Source: Anaerolineae bacterium
GTDB lineage: Bacteria > Chloroflexota > Anaerolineae > Promineifilales > Promineifilaceae
NCBI GenBank assembly: GCA_023382655.1
Contig: JAHDWK010000040.1
Span: 1 to 52,178 of the forward strand
Direction: 5' to 3'
DNA: 52,178 bases
Below the pieces are notes generated by a model. That model had not been told where the DNA came from and made no database searches. It worked only from the letters and a program-made list of their open reading frames with translations. How positions within the stretch are numbered: position 1 is the first letter of the stretch; each line of letters starts with the position of its first letter. The position numbers were made by a program, and so were the translations under genes. Positions 1 through 8,468 of this stretch are shown here, piece after piece.

Positions 1-53
1 ACCTTTAGTAGAATTTTCCACTTTCAACTGGTACTAATTTTGGTCCCTTTACA

Positions 54-409
54 TATGAATTATGAAGGATGAATTATGAATTTTCATTCATCACTTCACT
101 GCGTTCAGCGCAGGCTGTGGGGGGCTGCTGCCCGTGTTGTCTCCTCGGAAAACTGTCCACAGATTACACAGATGGCTTTTTCATCTGGGAAAGTTGCGGA
201 AAATTATACCACATCCCCCTTTGCCTCTCCCTCCTCACCCAGTAGAATAGGATACCATCCACTATCACCCTTTGTGAGAAAGTGAGAGATTGGCTGCGTT
301 CATCAATCTCTCAATCTCCAATCTCCCAATCTCAGTTCTTCAAGGAGTTTGCATGAGCGCAGACTCACCACGAGGGACGAAATTCATAATTCATCCTTCA
401 TAATTCATA
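54..409. repeat. 30-nt perfect inverted repeat flanking a gene-free segment (MITE-like?)
   Basis: Bases 54-83 are the exact reverse complement of bases 380-409. Both arms are AT-rich and built of CATAATTCAT-type words. The arms enclose about 296 bases with no convincing gene. A 69-residue open frame at 76-285 has no ribosome site and no recognisable sequence. A shorter variant of the same arm lies in front of the dipeptidase gene (about 13674-13700), so the arm is a dispersed repeat. It could be the end of a miniature element, or two independent insertions in opposite orientation. Confidence 0.5.
304..333 (+). repeat. Four near-tandem CAATCTC heptamers
   Basis: CAATCTC occurs at 304-310, 312-318, 319-325 and 327-333 with 0-1 base spacers. 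This resembles the short tandem heptamer repeats seen in filamentous bacteria. A different heptamer array lies at the right edge of the window. Confidence 0.6.
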
Positions 410-427
410 ATTTCGCAGGAGACCACC
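335..427 (+). promoter_or_regulatory. Leader of prpE with candidate 16-codon upstream ORF
   Basis: AAGGAG at 342-347 precedes an ATG at 353. The frame reads MSADSPRGTKFIIHPS and stops at TAA 401-403. It is followed by CGCAGGAG and the prpE start at 428. The leader of the dipeptidase gene at 13632-13716 has the same layout (TTCTT, AGGAG, ATG, short frame ending in KFI.H.S, stop, CGCAGGAG). This suggests either a conserved leader-peptide cassette or a dispersed repeat that happens to be open. Coding is not proven. Confidence 0.35.
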
Positions 428-2326
428 ATGTACGAGCAACTGTATCAACAATCCATCAATGACCGGGACGGTTTTTGGGCCGAAGCGGCCGCAGCCGTTC
501 ACTGGTATCAGAAGTGGGACAGGGTGTTGGACGATTCCAACCCACCCTTTTACCGCTGGTTTGCCGGGGGGTTGGTGAACAGTTGTTACAATGCGCTGGA
601 CTGGCATGTAGCCAACGGCCGTGCCCACCAACCCGCCCTTATCTACGACAGCCCCGTCACCGGTAGCGTCAAAACCTACACCTACCAACAATTGCTGGAC
701 GAGGTAGCCCGGTTTGCCGGGGCGCTGGCGGCGCAAGGGGTACAAAAGGGCGACCGGGTGATCATTTACATGCCGATGGTGCCGGAAACGGCCGTAGCCA
801 TGCTGGCCTGTGCCCGGATTGGGGCCATTCACTCCGTCGTCTTTGGTGGGTTTGCGGCCAACGAACTGGCCACCCGCATTGATGACGCCCAACCCAAACT
901 CATCCTCTCCGCCTCCTGCGGCATTGAGGTCGCCCGCGTCATCCCCTACAAACCGCTGCTGGACAAAGCCATTGAACTGGCCCACCACCAGCCGGCGCAC
1001 TGCATCATTTTGCAACGGCCGCAAGAGAAAGCCGAGATGGTGCACGGCCGTGACCTGGACTGGGCCGAACTGATGACCACCGCTCAACCCGTTGATTGTG
1101 TGCCCGTCGCCGCCACCGACCCCCTCTACATCCTCTACACCTCTGGCACCACCGGCATCCCCAAAGGGGTGGTGCGCGACAACGGCGGCCATCTGGTGGC
1201 CCTGAAATGGAGCATGAAAAATGTGTATGACGCCGACCCTGGCGATGTCTTTTGGGCCGCCTCTGACATGGGCTGGGCCGTTGGCCATTCCTACATTGTC
1301 TACGGCCCGCTCTTTCATGGCTGTACCACCATTTTGTACGAAGGCAAACCGGTGGGCACACCCGACCCCGGCGCATTCTGGCGTGTCATCAGCCAGCACA
1401 ACGTTAAAATCTTGTTCACCGCCCCCACCGCCTTCCGCGCCATCAAACGAGAAGACCCAAACGGCAATTACATCCGCCAATACAACCTGGACAACTTCCG
1501 CTACCTCTTTCTGGCCGGGGAACGGTGCGACCCGGACACCCTACTCTGGGCGCAAAACCAACTCGGCGTGCCCGTCATTGACCATTGGTGGCAAACGGAA
1601 ACGGGCTGGCCGATGGGCGCAAACTGTGTCGGCCTGGGCATGTTGCCCGTCAAACCTGGCTCTTGCACCAAACCCGTACCCGGTTATGACGTGCAGGTAC
1701 TGGACTATGCCGGGCATCTGGTGGCGGCGGGAGATATTGGCAGCATCGTGGTTAAACTGCCCATGCCGCCCGGCTGCCTGCCTACGCTGTGGAACAACGA
1801 CCAGCGGTATGTGGACTCCTACCTGAGTGAATATCCTGGCTATTACCTGACGGCCGACGCCGGTTTCAAGGACGAGGATGGCTACCTGTTCATTATGAGC
1901 CGCACCGACGACATCATCAATGTAGCCGGGCATCGCCTGTCTACGGGCGGCATGGAAGAGGTGCTGTCCGGTCACCCGGACGTGGCTGAATGTGCCGTCG
2001 TGGGCGTGAGCGACGAGTTGAAGGGGGAAATCCCGGTGGGCTTTGTGGTGTTAAAGGCGGGGGTATTGCGTGACCCGGACATTATTGTCCAGGAACTCAT
2101 CCAGCGGGTGCGGGAGCAGATTGGGCCGGTGGCTTCGTTTAAGGTGGCGGCGGTGGTAGACCGGCTGCCCAAAACCCGCTCCGGCAAAATCCTGCGCGGC
2201 ACCATCAAGAAAATCGCCGACGGCAATGAGTACCGGATGCCGGCCACCATTGACGACCCGCTCATCCTGGGCGAAATCAGCGACACCCTGGCGAAGTTGG
2301 GGTATCCGAAGGGGAGTGGAGATTAG
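428..2326 (+). CDS. prpE: Propionyl-CoA synthetase (AMP-forming acyl-CoA ligase)
   Basis: This 632-residue cytosolic enzyme would convert propionate (or acetate), ATP and CoA to the acyl-CoA, feeding propionate assimilation. It has the N-terminal ACS cap (about 1-60), the adenylation P-loop YTSGTTGIPKG (237-247) followed by VVRDNGGH, and WAASDMGWAVGHSYIVYGPL, a signature closer to PrpE/ACSS3 than to acetyl-CoA synthetase Acs. The C-terminal lid carries KTRSGKILRGT, whose second lysine is the catalytic, acetylatable residue of the family. Length is typical. The start is fixed by GCAGGAG 8 bases upstream. It stands alone, with no methylcitrate-cycle genes nearby. Substrate preference between propionate and acetate cannot be settled from sequence. 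Confidence 0.9.
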   Translation: MYEQLYQQSINDRDGFWAEAAAAVHWYQKWDRVLDDSNPPFYRWFAGGLVNSCYNALDWHVANGRAHQPALIYDSPVTGSVKTYTYQQLLDEVARFAGALAAQGVQKGDRVIIYMPMVPETAVAMLACARIGAIHSVVFGGFAANELATRIDDAQPKLILSASCGIEVARVIPYKPLLDKAIELAHHQPAHCIILQRPQEKAEMVHGRDLDWAELMTTAQPVDCVPVAATDPLYILYTSGTTGIPKGVVRDNGGHLVALKWSMKNVYDADPGDVFWAASDMGWAVGHSYIVYGPLFHGCTTILYEGKPVGTPDPGAFWRVISQHNVKILFTAPTAFRAIKREDPNGNYIRQYNLDNFRYLFLAGERCDPDTLLWAQNQLGVPVIDHWWQTETGWPMGANCVGLGMLPVKPGSCTKPVPGYDVQVLDYAGHLVAAGDIGSIVVKLPMPPGCLPTLWNNDQRYVDSYLSEYPGYYLTADAGFKDEDGYLFIMSRTDDIINVAGHRLSTGGMEEVLSGHPDVAECAVVGVSDELKGEIPVGFVVLKAGVLRDPDIIVQELIQRVREQIGPVASFKVAAVVDRLPKTRSGKILRGTIKKIADGNEYRMPATIDDPLILGEISDTLAKLGYPKGSGD

Positions 2327-2381
2327 GAGATTTGTCGCCAAAGGGCAGTATGAACAAGGGGGATTGCCTGGAAAATTTTTA

Positions 2382-2432
2382 GCGATCGCGCTCCGCGCGA
2401 AGCGCGGGACTTCGCTACCGCTGCGCCCGCAA
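2382..2432. repeat. GC-rich palindromic repeat with GCGATCGC and a perfect hairpin
   Basis: GCGATCGC (2382-2389) is followed by CCGCGC-GAA-GCGCGG (2393-2407), a 6-bp stem with a 3-base loop, and further GC-rich half-palindromes. It lies just beyond the 3' end of the EAD-TIR-FGE gene. It could act as that gene's terminator or be a dispersed repeat of the kind common in cyanobacteria. A hairpin just after a variable region is also a feature of DGR target sites. Confidence 0.55.
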
Positions 2433-2449
2433 GAACAGAGCACAGAGGA

Positions 2450-3919
2450 CTATTGAGATGGGGGACGAACAACCACCACCCGAAAACCGAGGTTGAAGTG
2501 GCGGTAGACAGGAAGATTGAGGTGGCGAACCGCCGCGCGCACGAAGCCTGCACCGCCGCGCCACGAACCGCCGCGCAAGACACGCGAGGCGTTGCTCTGG
2601 TCTATGCCTGTATCTTCTGGCTTCTCATATTTGTTTAAACACCATTCCCACACATTGCCGCTCATATCCACACAGCCGTCGGGGCTGTCGCTCTGCGGTG
2701 AATATTGCCCCACCGGCGTTGTGCCGCCTACATTCTTGTTGAAATTACACAGTTTGTCCGTTGGCTCATTGTTGCCCCAGGGGCAGGTACGGCCGTCTGT
2801 CCCCCGCGCCGCCTTTTCCCATTGCTCCTCCGTCGGCAGTTGCAGCCCCGCCCACTCACAAAACGCTATCGCGTCATACCAGCTCACCAGCACCACCGGA
2901 TGGTCGGTTTTGTCGGCCGGATATGTTCGCTTTTTGGCGTCCCAATTATACGGCTTTGCCCAATCTTCTCCCCTAAACGGAACATCCCGTTTAGGATTGG
3001 CGGCAATAAATCGCTGGTAAACAGCCTGTGTCACCGGTGTTTTGCTGATCCAGTATTCCGGTAACTGGCGTGGCTTTTTATCATCGCCATACAAAAATTC
3101 CCCTGCCGGAATCCACACAAATTCCAGCCCCGTTTTGTTGTGTACAAATCTGTTTGCCTCTGCTTTCGGTATCTGGCGTGGTTGTTCCGTCACCGTTGGC
3201 GGCACAACAATGCGGGCGGCTGGTCTGGCGGTTTTGCCTGCCAAAGCGTTTAGCAAGCCGTCCAGATTTTGGTCATACGCCTCACCGCGAAAGGAAAGAA
3301 ACTGGCGGCGGCTCCACAAACGCGGTACCTGGCATGGTTGTACGTCCAGAAAAAGCAGACGCATCTCGTCTTTATTTGCCATCTCAATGGCGGCATAGGT
3401 TTCATCGTTGACCCAGGCGGAGGCGACGGCATGTGGGGTTAGCAGCGCTACAAAAATACCGCTTTCGTCTAAGCCTCTGTCAATGGCTGGCCCCCATTTT
3501 TCGCCGGGGTGGATGCTGTCTGGCGTAATAAAAATATCATACCCATTGGTCTGCAAATCATGGGCAATCTGGTGTGCCAGGTCAGCATCTACCGAGGAAT
3601 GGCTGATAAAAATTTGCTTTGGGTTGCGGGGTTGGGGGGTATAAACCGGCGGTAGGGCAACACGTTTGCCTGGCTGCGTGGCAAATCTTTCCCGGTATAC
3701 CTTTTCCCGTTCTTTTTGCAAGGCAGCCAACAAACTGTCCATCACTGCGCGCCGTTGACAAAAGGTGACCAATTCCAGGGCTTTTTTAGAACGGCTCATG
3801 CCACTGCCAAAGCTGTGTAGTGCGTCGCCAAAATATTCCAGACAGAACAGGTCTAAATCGTCGTCGTTAAAGCAGTCCAGAATAAATTGATGGAGTTGTT
3901 TGGGTGTTGGTTCTGCCAT
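2450..3919 (-). CDS. EAD-TIR-FGE conflict-system effector
   Basis: This 489-residue protein has three parts. Residues 5-78 form a helical effector-associated domain (pattern LDLFCLEYFG...ALELVTFCQRR..MDSLL). Residues 101-215 are a TIR domain starting KQIFISHSSVDADLA, with SAWVNDE carrying the likely NADase glutamate E173. Residues 258-485 are a formylglycine-enzyme/C-type-lectin fold (GLEFVWIPAGEF, LPTEEQWEKAARG, GNVWEWC, RVLRGGSW, GFRVV). EAD proteins are known in multicellular bacteria as parts of NTP-dependent conflict systems, with the TIR as the toxic NAD-cleaving effector. The FGE domain more likely binds ligand than makes formylglycine. I chose the ATG at 3919 because the EAD begins there; the open frame extends to 4096 and ribosome sites are weak at both. 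No partner gene is adjacent. Confidence 0.8.
   Translation of the reverse strand: MAEPTPKQLHQFILDCFNDDDLDLFCLEYFGDALHSFGSGMSRSKKALELVTFCQRRAVMDSLLAALQKEREKVYRERFATQPGKRVALPPVYTPQPRNPKQIFISHSSVDADLAHQIAHDLQTNGYDIFITPDSIHPGEKWGPAIDRGLDESGIFVALLTPHAVASAWVNDETYAAIEMANKDEMRLLFLDVQPCQVPRLWSRRQFLSFRGEAYDQNLDGLLNALAGKTARPAARIVVPPTVTEQPRQIPKAEANRFVHNKTGLEFVWIPAGEFLYGDDKKPRQLPEYWISKTPVTQAVYQRFIAANPKRDVPFRGEDWAKPYNWDAKKRTYPADKTDHPVVLVSWYDAIAFCEWAGLQLPTEEQWEKAARGTDGRTCPWGNNEPTDKLCNFNKNVGGTTPVGQYSPQSDSPDGCVDMSGNVWEWCLNKYEKPEDTGIDQSNASRVLRGGSWRGGAGFVRAAVRHLNLPVYRHFNLGFRVVVVRPPSQ
2478..2584 (-). other. Candidate DGR-type variable region at the 3' end of the TIR-FGE gene
   Basis: The segment encodes residues about 446-481 (RVLRGGSW...VRAAVRHLNLPVYRH...GFRVV). 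It matches the scaffold of C-type-lectin variable regions diversified by diversity-generating retroelements: fixed RGGSW, R-A-R, P, R and GFRVV, with exposed positions between. It ends near CGGTTTTCGGGTGG, followed after the stop codon by a GC-rich hairpin. No reverse transcriptase or template repeat is in the window, so diversification is an inference. Confidence 0.35.
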
Positions 3920-4288
3920 AAGGTTGTCATGTATAAACTGGTTGTTCAGTAGTGTAATTGTAAACAACTTCAGGTCAATGGGCATATTTTTAGCCAAAAT
4001 TGGGTGCGGCGCAGCAACCAGTACCAGATAAGCGGCTGGGGACGGCCGGAAAATAGGCGCTATCAAACACGAAGCAAACAAAAAGCGCCGGTGCAACCAC
4101 CGGCTCTTTTACTACTGCTTACCACTCACTGTATTTTCCGGTTGACACGGCCGTCATCTGCGCGTATCTTTGGCAGATAATAGTTTTGTGGTTGAGGAAG
4201 TGTGCCTTTACCCATGTGATCATTAAACAACTGTAAATCAATCTGCCCAAATCAGATGGCGCACTTCCTGACGTGGAAGAGGAAAAGC
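3920..4288. other. Intergenic region between divergent TIR-FGE and histidine kinase genes
   Basis: This 369-base stretch must hold both divergent promoters. Only the in-frame upstream extension of the TIR gene (to 4096) and an ACGGCCGT palindrome near 4147 are seen. No RNA gene or clear promoter hexamers were recognised. Confidence 0.4.
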
Positions 4289-6127
4289 ATGATCGCCTGG
4301 CAATATCACCCCTATATGCTGCCGTTTTTTATTAGCACCTTGGTGGTCGTGGCGCTGTTTTTTGTTGGCTGGCAGCGGCGTAGTCTGCCCGAAGCGGGCG
4401 TTTTTTTGCTGCTGATAATAGCCGTTGCCATCTACGCCCTGGGTTATACGTTGGAATTAGGCAGCCAGAACGTCCATACCATCATCGCCCTGGCGAAACT
4501 GGAATATGTGGGCATAGCGACCATGCCCCTTATCTGGCTGGTGCTGGCGCTGTTGGTCACGCGGCAGGAACAGTGGCTCACCCGGCCTCGGTTGCTAGCG
4601 CTGGCCGCTGTGCCCATCCTGACTGTTTTGTTCACCTGGACGAATGAACGGCATCTGCTGATCTGGCAATCGGTCACGGTAGGGCGTCACCAGGGGGTGG
4701 CCGTCTGGCAGTCCACCTATGGCCCGTGGTTCCTGGTACACATCGTTTATTTTAATTTGCTGGTATTGGTGGGCTTGCTGCTGTTGGGGCAAAAGCTGGC
4801 CGGTTCGTCACGGCCGTACCGCCAGCAACTGCTGGCTATGATGTTGGCGGTGCTTTTTCCCTGGGTGGCCTGTGTGGCTTACTTTTTCCAACTGCTGCCC
4901 GTGCCCATTAACCCCACCACGTTTGCCTTTGTGCTGAGCGGCGTCTGTATTGCCTGGGCTTTGTTTCGTTTTCGACTGTTTGATCTGGCGCCGATGGCGC
5001 GTGATGTGGTCATGGAGAATATGGCTGATGGGGTGGTGGTGCTGGATACGCAGGGGCGGATTGTGGATATGAATCCGGCGGCGCGGTGTATCGCCGGCGG
5101 GGCAGATGGTGTGGGTTGGCCGGTCACGGCCGTATTCCCCCCCTTGCACCCCTTGTTTTGCCGCCAGCCGCAGCCGGTAGTGACCCACACCGAATTTGCG
5201 GCTACTTTGCCCGACGGCCGTGACACTATTTATGACGGCCGTCTCATGCCCATCTATGATCGGCGGCAGCGGCTCAACGGCCAGGTACTGATGCTGCAAG
5301 ACATCACCGAAAGCCAAGCCGCCGCCGCCGCCATGTGCCAGGCCAAAGAAGCCGCCGACTATGCCCGCCAGGAAGCCGAAGCCGCCAGCCGCGCCAAAAG
5401 CGCTTTCCTCAGCAATGTCAGCCACGAACTGCGCACCCCGCTCACCGTCATCACCCTCTATACCGAAATTGTGCATAAGCTGGCGCTCAGCAAAGGGTAT
5501 GATGAATTGTTGCCCCGCCTGTCCCAGATTTCCACCTCTGCCCGCCATTTGTCCGAAGTAGTAAACGATATTCTTGACCTGTCCAAGATCGAAGCAGGCG
5601 TCATGGAACTGCATGAAGAATTGTTCGATGTGCGCCATTTGTTGGATGAATTAGTCGTGATGACGCAGCCGCTCATTGCTCGTAATGACAACAGGCTTCA
5701 CCTATCTGTGGCTAACGACCTGGGTTACATCTATACCGATCCCACCAAACTGCGTCAGGTCTTGCTCAATTTGCTCAGTAATGCCGCCAAATTTACCGAG
5801 AGAGGCGAGATCAAACTGAATGTCACCCATGATCATTCCCTTTTTAACCCGCAAACAGATGTCATTTGTTTTGAACTGCAGGACACCGGCATTGGCATGA
5901 CGCCGGAACAAACCGAGGAAGTGTTTCAGCCGTTTACCCAATTGGATAACTCCCTTTCCCGCAAATATCAGGGTACCGGACTGGGATTAACCATCAGCCG
6001 TCATTATTGTGAGATGATGGCCGGTGATATTACCGTTCACAGTGAACCCCAAAAAGGTTCCACGTTCACGGTGAAAATCCCCACGCGCCTGGTGGAAACG
6101 CAGGGCGTGCGGGCCATGCCCAATTAA
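4289..6127 (+). CDS. Membrane sensor histidine kinase (7TM-PAS-HisKA-HATPase)
   Basis: This 612-residue protein has an N-terminal histidine-kinase 7TM sensor region (about 8-230), a PAS-like segment (about 240-340, MADGVVVLDTQGRIVDMN), a short Ala-rich coiled linker, and HisKA with phospho-acceptor H379 in NVSHELRTPL. The HATPase follows, with N-box QVLLNLLSNAAKF, G1 DTGIGM and G2 GTGLGLTIS. It autophosphorylates at the membrane and would pass phosphate to a response regulator. No receiver or regulator gene is adjacent, so the partner is unknown. The start at 4289 is preferred over 4256 because GAGGAAA precedes it. The next gene begins one base after its stop, so co-translation is likely. Confidence 0.88.
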   Translation: MIAWQYHPYMLPFFISTLVVVALFFVGWQRRSLPEAGVFLLLIIAVAIYALGYTLELGSQNVHTIIALAKLEYVGIATMPLIWLVLALLVTRQEQWLTRPRLLALAAVPILTVLFTWTNERHLLIWQSVTVGRHQGVAVWQSTYGPWFLVHIVYFNLLVLVGLLLLGQKLAGSSRPYRQQLLAMMLAVLFPWVACVAYFFQLLPVPINPTTFAFVLSGVCIAWALFRFRLFDLAPMARDVVMENMADGVVVLDTQGRIVDMNPAARCIAGGADGVGWPVTAVFPPLHPLFCRQPQPVVTHTEFAATLPDGRDTIYDGRLMPIYDRRQRLNGQVLMLQDITESQAAAAAMCQAKEAADYARQEAEAASRAKSAFLSNVSHELRTPLTVITLYTEIVHKLALSKGYDELLPRLSQISTSARHLSEVVNDILDLSKIEAGVMELHEELFDVRHLLDELVVMTQPLIARNDNRLHLSVANDLGYIYTDPTKLRQVLLNLLSNAAKFTERGEIKLNVTHDHSLFNPQTDVICFELQDTGIGMTPEQTEEVFQPFTQLDNSLSRKYQGTGLGLTISRHYCEMMAGDITVHSEPQKGSTFTVKIPTRLVETQGVRAMPN

Positions 6128-6128
6128 G

Positions 6129-6722
6129 ATGGACGCCAACTTACCGCATTTTTGGGAGACACGTTACCAAAACAACCAGTTCCCCTGGGATTTGGGTGGG
6201 CCGACGCCGGTTTTTGCCCGGCTGGCGGCTCAGGGGCAACTGCTGCCGGGGGCCATGATGGTGTTGGGCGCGGGGCGGGGGCACGACGCCCGCCTGTTTG
6301 CCCGGCATGGATTTGCCGTCACGGCCGTGGACTTTGCCACCGCCGCCATCACCGCCATGCAAACCCTGGCTGACCCGGACTACCCGCTGGAGATCGTGCA
6401 GAGTGACTTTTTTGCGCTGCCGGTGACGTTTAACGGCCGTTACCAATACGTTCTCGACTACACCAGCTTTTGCGCCATCCAACCGCACCGGCGCGGCGAA
6501 TACGCCGATCTGGTGGCGCGCTTGCTGCAACCCGGCGGCCAATTTGTGACCCTGGCGTTTCCCATTGGTACACGCGCCGGCGGGCCGCCCTTCACCGTGC
6601 AGCCAGACGCCATCATTGACCTGTTTGCCACACACGGTTTTGCTTTGCAGCACCGCGAATCTCCGCCCGACTCTGTGCCGGAACGACGGCCGTATGAAGA
6701 ACTGCTGATCCTGGCAAAATAA
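6129..6722 (+). CDS. TPMT-family SAM-dependent methyltransferase
   Basis: This 197-residue class I methyltransferase is of the thiopurine S-methyltransferase-like family. The N-terminal FWETRYQNNQFPWDLGGPTP is the family hallmark. The SAM-binding motif VLGAGRGHDA (45-54) follows, then acidic D at the end of strand 2 (VTAVDFA) and a C-terminal PYEELLILAK strand. Members methylate thiols, selenium, tellurium or halides; the substrate here is unknown. It starts one base after the kinase stop (TAA-g-ATG) and appears translationally coupled to it. A functional link with the kinase is not evident. Confidence 0.82.
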   Translation: MDANLPHFWETRYQNNQFPWDLGGPTPVFARLAAQGQLLPGAMMVLGAGRGHDARLFARHGFAVTAVDFATAAITAMQTLADPDYPLEIVQSDFFALPVTFNGRYQYVLDYTSFCAIQPHRRGEYADLVARLLQPGGQFVTLAFPIGTRAGGPPFTVQPDAIIDLFATHGFALQHRESPPDSVPERRPYEELLILAK

Positions 6723-6728
6723 TGGACG

Positions 6729-6749
6729 CCGAGGTTTGTCAAACCTCGG
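6729..6749. terminator. Hairpin between convergent genes
   Basis: CCGAGGTTT-GTC-AAACCTCGG is a perfect 9-bp stem with a 3-base loop. It lies between the methyltransferase stop (6722) and the lipoprotein gene stop (6762). There is no long T run, so terminator strength is uncertain. Confidence 0.5.
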
Positions 6750-6761
6750 CCGTCTGGCGCG

Positions 6762-8252
6762 TTATTGTCCGGCAATCCAGGTAATGGGGCCGTCCGCCGT
6801 CCACACCGGCGCACATTTGAAATAGGGCGCGACCATCAGGCGCAGGTATATCTGGAAGCCGTCGGTATTCCCGGCGAGCAAGGCATAACCACCATTCAAC
6901 AGGGGCACGGCCGTGATCTCCAACTCTTCCAAACGTGTCACCATCTCCAGTGTGTTCGCGTCCCACACCTCAAACCAACGCTTGTCTTCATCCCACCCAT
7001 CCAGCAGCAAATAGCGGCCATCGGGTGTCAGGCGCAGGCGGTCGGCGGCTATTTCTTTTGTTTGTAACAAACGGCCGTCGGCCACATCCACCACCTGCAA
7101 ACCCAGAAGCTCTCTTTGCTGTACCGGCTGGCCCTGGGCATCAACGTCCACGTGCCAGCGGTCGCCTGTGACGTATAGGCGTTGCCCATCGGCGGACAGC
7201 GCCACCGATTTGTAGGCGCCGTCACCCAAAGTTTTGGCCACGGCCGTTTCCGCCGTCAGCGCCAGCAGCCGCTCCAGCCAGCTCTGCGCCGGTTGGATGG
7301 GCGTGGTGTGAGCGGTACGGCCGTCCAGGTCTACGGTTGTTAGCCTGTCTTCATTGGCGTGAACGATATAGAGGAAACGGCCGTCTGGTGACGCAGCCAT
7401 CCCTGGCTGCCACGATACCGTGCGCCGTTGGTCATGGGGGCCGTCACACTGGGCCGTACACCAACTGCCGTTCACGATTTCCGGCAGCGCCAACAGCCAT
7501 TGTTCAGTCAGCGTCACGCCATCCAGAGTCAAGACGGTGAACGGGCCGGGAGGCGTCACCCCCAGGTTTTCCCCGATGGCGGCCCCGGCCAACACCAGTG
7601 AGCGATCGGCGCTAAACGACAGCAACGATGGCCGAATGGGTAAAAACTGCTGCCCCAGTTGAACGCCGCTGGCGGCATCGAACAGCAATACCTGGCTTTC
7701 CTTCCCCTGGTGATATGCCAGCGCCAACCGGTCGCCTTCCGGGCTAAACACCATAGGCCAGACCCAACCCGCACCGGGCAAAGTCACCGTGAGGCTGCGC
7801 CATGCCGCCACATCCACCAGATGCAGCCCGGTGGCGCGGGCGCGGCAGGCAGAGCCACCACCGCTGGCTTCGCATGTTTCACCGTTGTTGATAGCGGCTG
7901 CCAGGTAACGGCCGTCGGCCGTCAGCGCCGTTTGTAGGGCATAGGGGCCATCACTCGCCAACGGCAGGGAACGGTAACCGGGCACGGCCTGACCGGTGGT
8001 TGCGTCCACCGGGTGCATATCGTAATGGTTTGCTGCTGTGTTCCATTGCGCCAGTAAAGCGGTGGTGGTAATGGCGGTCGTGGGTGGGGTGATAGTGGTG
8101 GCGGTGGCGACGGCCGTTGCCGACAAACGTGTCGGCCCAATAGCCATCGGCTCAGACGTAGGTACACAAGCCGCCAGCCAAAACAGCCCCCATACCACCA
8201 ATCCCACCAATATGTTTTGGCCGTTGTTCCCGATAGGGTGTGATTTCATCAT
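6762..8252 (-). CDS. Beta-propeller lipoprotein of unknown function
   Basis: This 496-residue exported lipoprotein has a basic N-terminus, a hydrophobic stretch and lipobox LAAC (lipid Cys 29). A Thr-rich linker follows, then repeated blades with SPDGRFLYIVHAN, LSADGQRLYVTGD, LTPDGRYLLLDG and SPEGDRLALAY, typical of WD40/YVTN-like propellers. It probably sits on the outer face of the membrane and binds a ligand or protein; the sequence gives no enzymatic motif. The start at 8252 (ATGATG) is chosen over the upstream frame start at 8294 because AAAGGAG lies 6 bases before it and the signal peptide then begins properly. It is a single gene, convergent with the methyltransferase. Confidence 0.8.
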   Translation of the reverse strand: MMKSHPIGNNGQNILVGLVVWGLFWLAACVPTSEPMAIGPTRLSATAVATATTITPPTTAITTTALLAQWNTAANHYDMHPVDATTGQAVPGYRSLPLASDGPYALQTALTADGRYLAAAINNGETCEASGGGSACRARATGLHLVDVAAWRSLTVTLPGAGWVWPMVFSPEGDRLALAYHQGKESQVLLFDAASGVQLGQQFLPIRPSLLSFSADRSLVLAGAAIGENLGVTPPGPFTVLTLDGVTLTEQWLLALPEIVNGSWCTAQCDGPHDQRRTVSWQPGMAASPDGRFLYIVHANEDRLTTVDLDGRTAHTTPIQPAQSWLERLLALTAETAVAKTLGDGAYKSVALSADGQRLYVTGDRWHVDVDAQGQPVQQRELLGLQVVDVADGRLLQTKEIAADRLRLTPDGRYLLLDGWDEDKRWFEVWDANTLEMVTRLEELEITAVPLLNGGYALLAGNTDGFQIYLRLMVAPYFKCAPVWTADGPITWIAGQ

Positions 8253-8468
8253 CTGTGTCTCCTTTCGCGGGCGATTTTCAGAATCACCCGCCAATTATGA
8301 TCTATACACCGCTCACAGCGCTCAGGTTCCCCATGGGATCAACAAAGGGACAGATGCCCCAACCAGATTAGGTCAGTTGACCCTTCCGGTAGCGGGTTTA
8401 TGCTGGTACGATGGGGACAACTATTAACAAACTTAGCCCCACAGGGGCACAACCTCAGGAGATTCACC

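Noticed and set aside
76..285. 69-residue frame in the first intergenic region
   Set aside because: It starts inside the inverted-repeat arm, has no ribosome site and matches nothing recognisable.
398..1480. 360-residue minus-strand open frame over prpE
   Set aside because: Low-complexity Gly/Val/His composition, no ribosome site, and it lies exactly antisense to a clear enzyme gene. Similar antisense frames at 4808-5638, 14314-15012 and 32224-33288 were dropped for the same reason.
2326..2450. Reverse transcriptase or template repeat of a DGR next to the TIR-FGE gene
   Set aside because: Neither strand of the flanking DNA encodes an RT motif or a second copy of 2478-2584.
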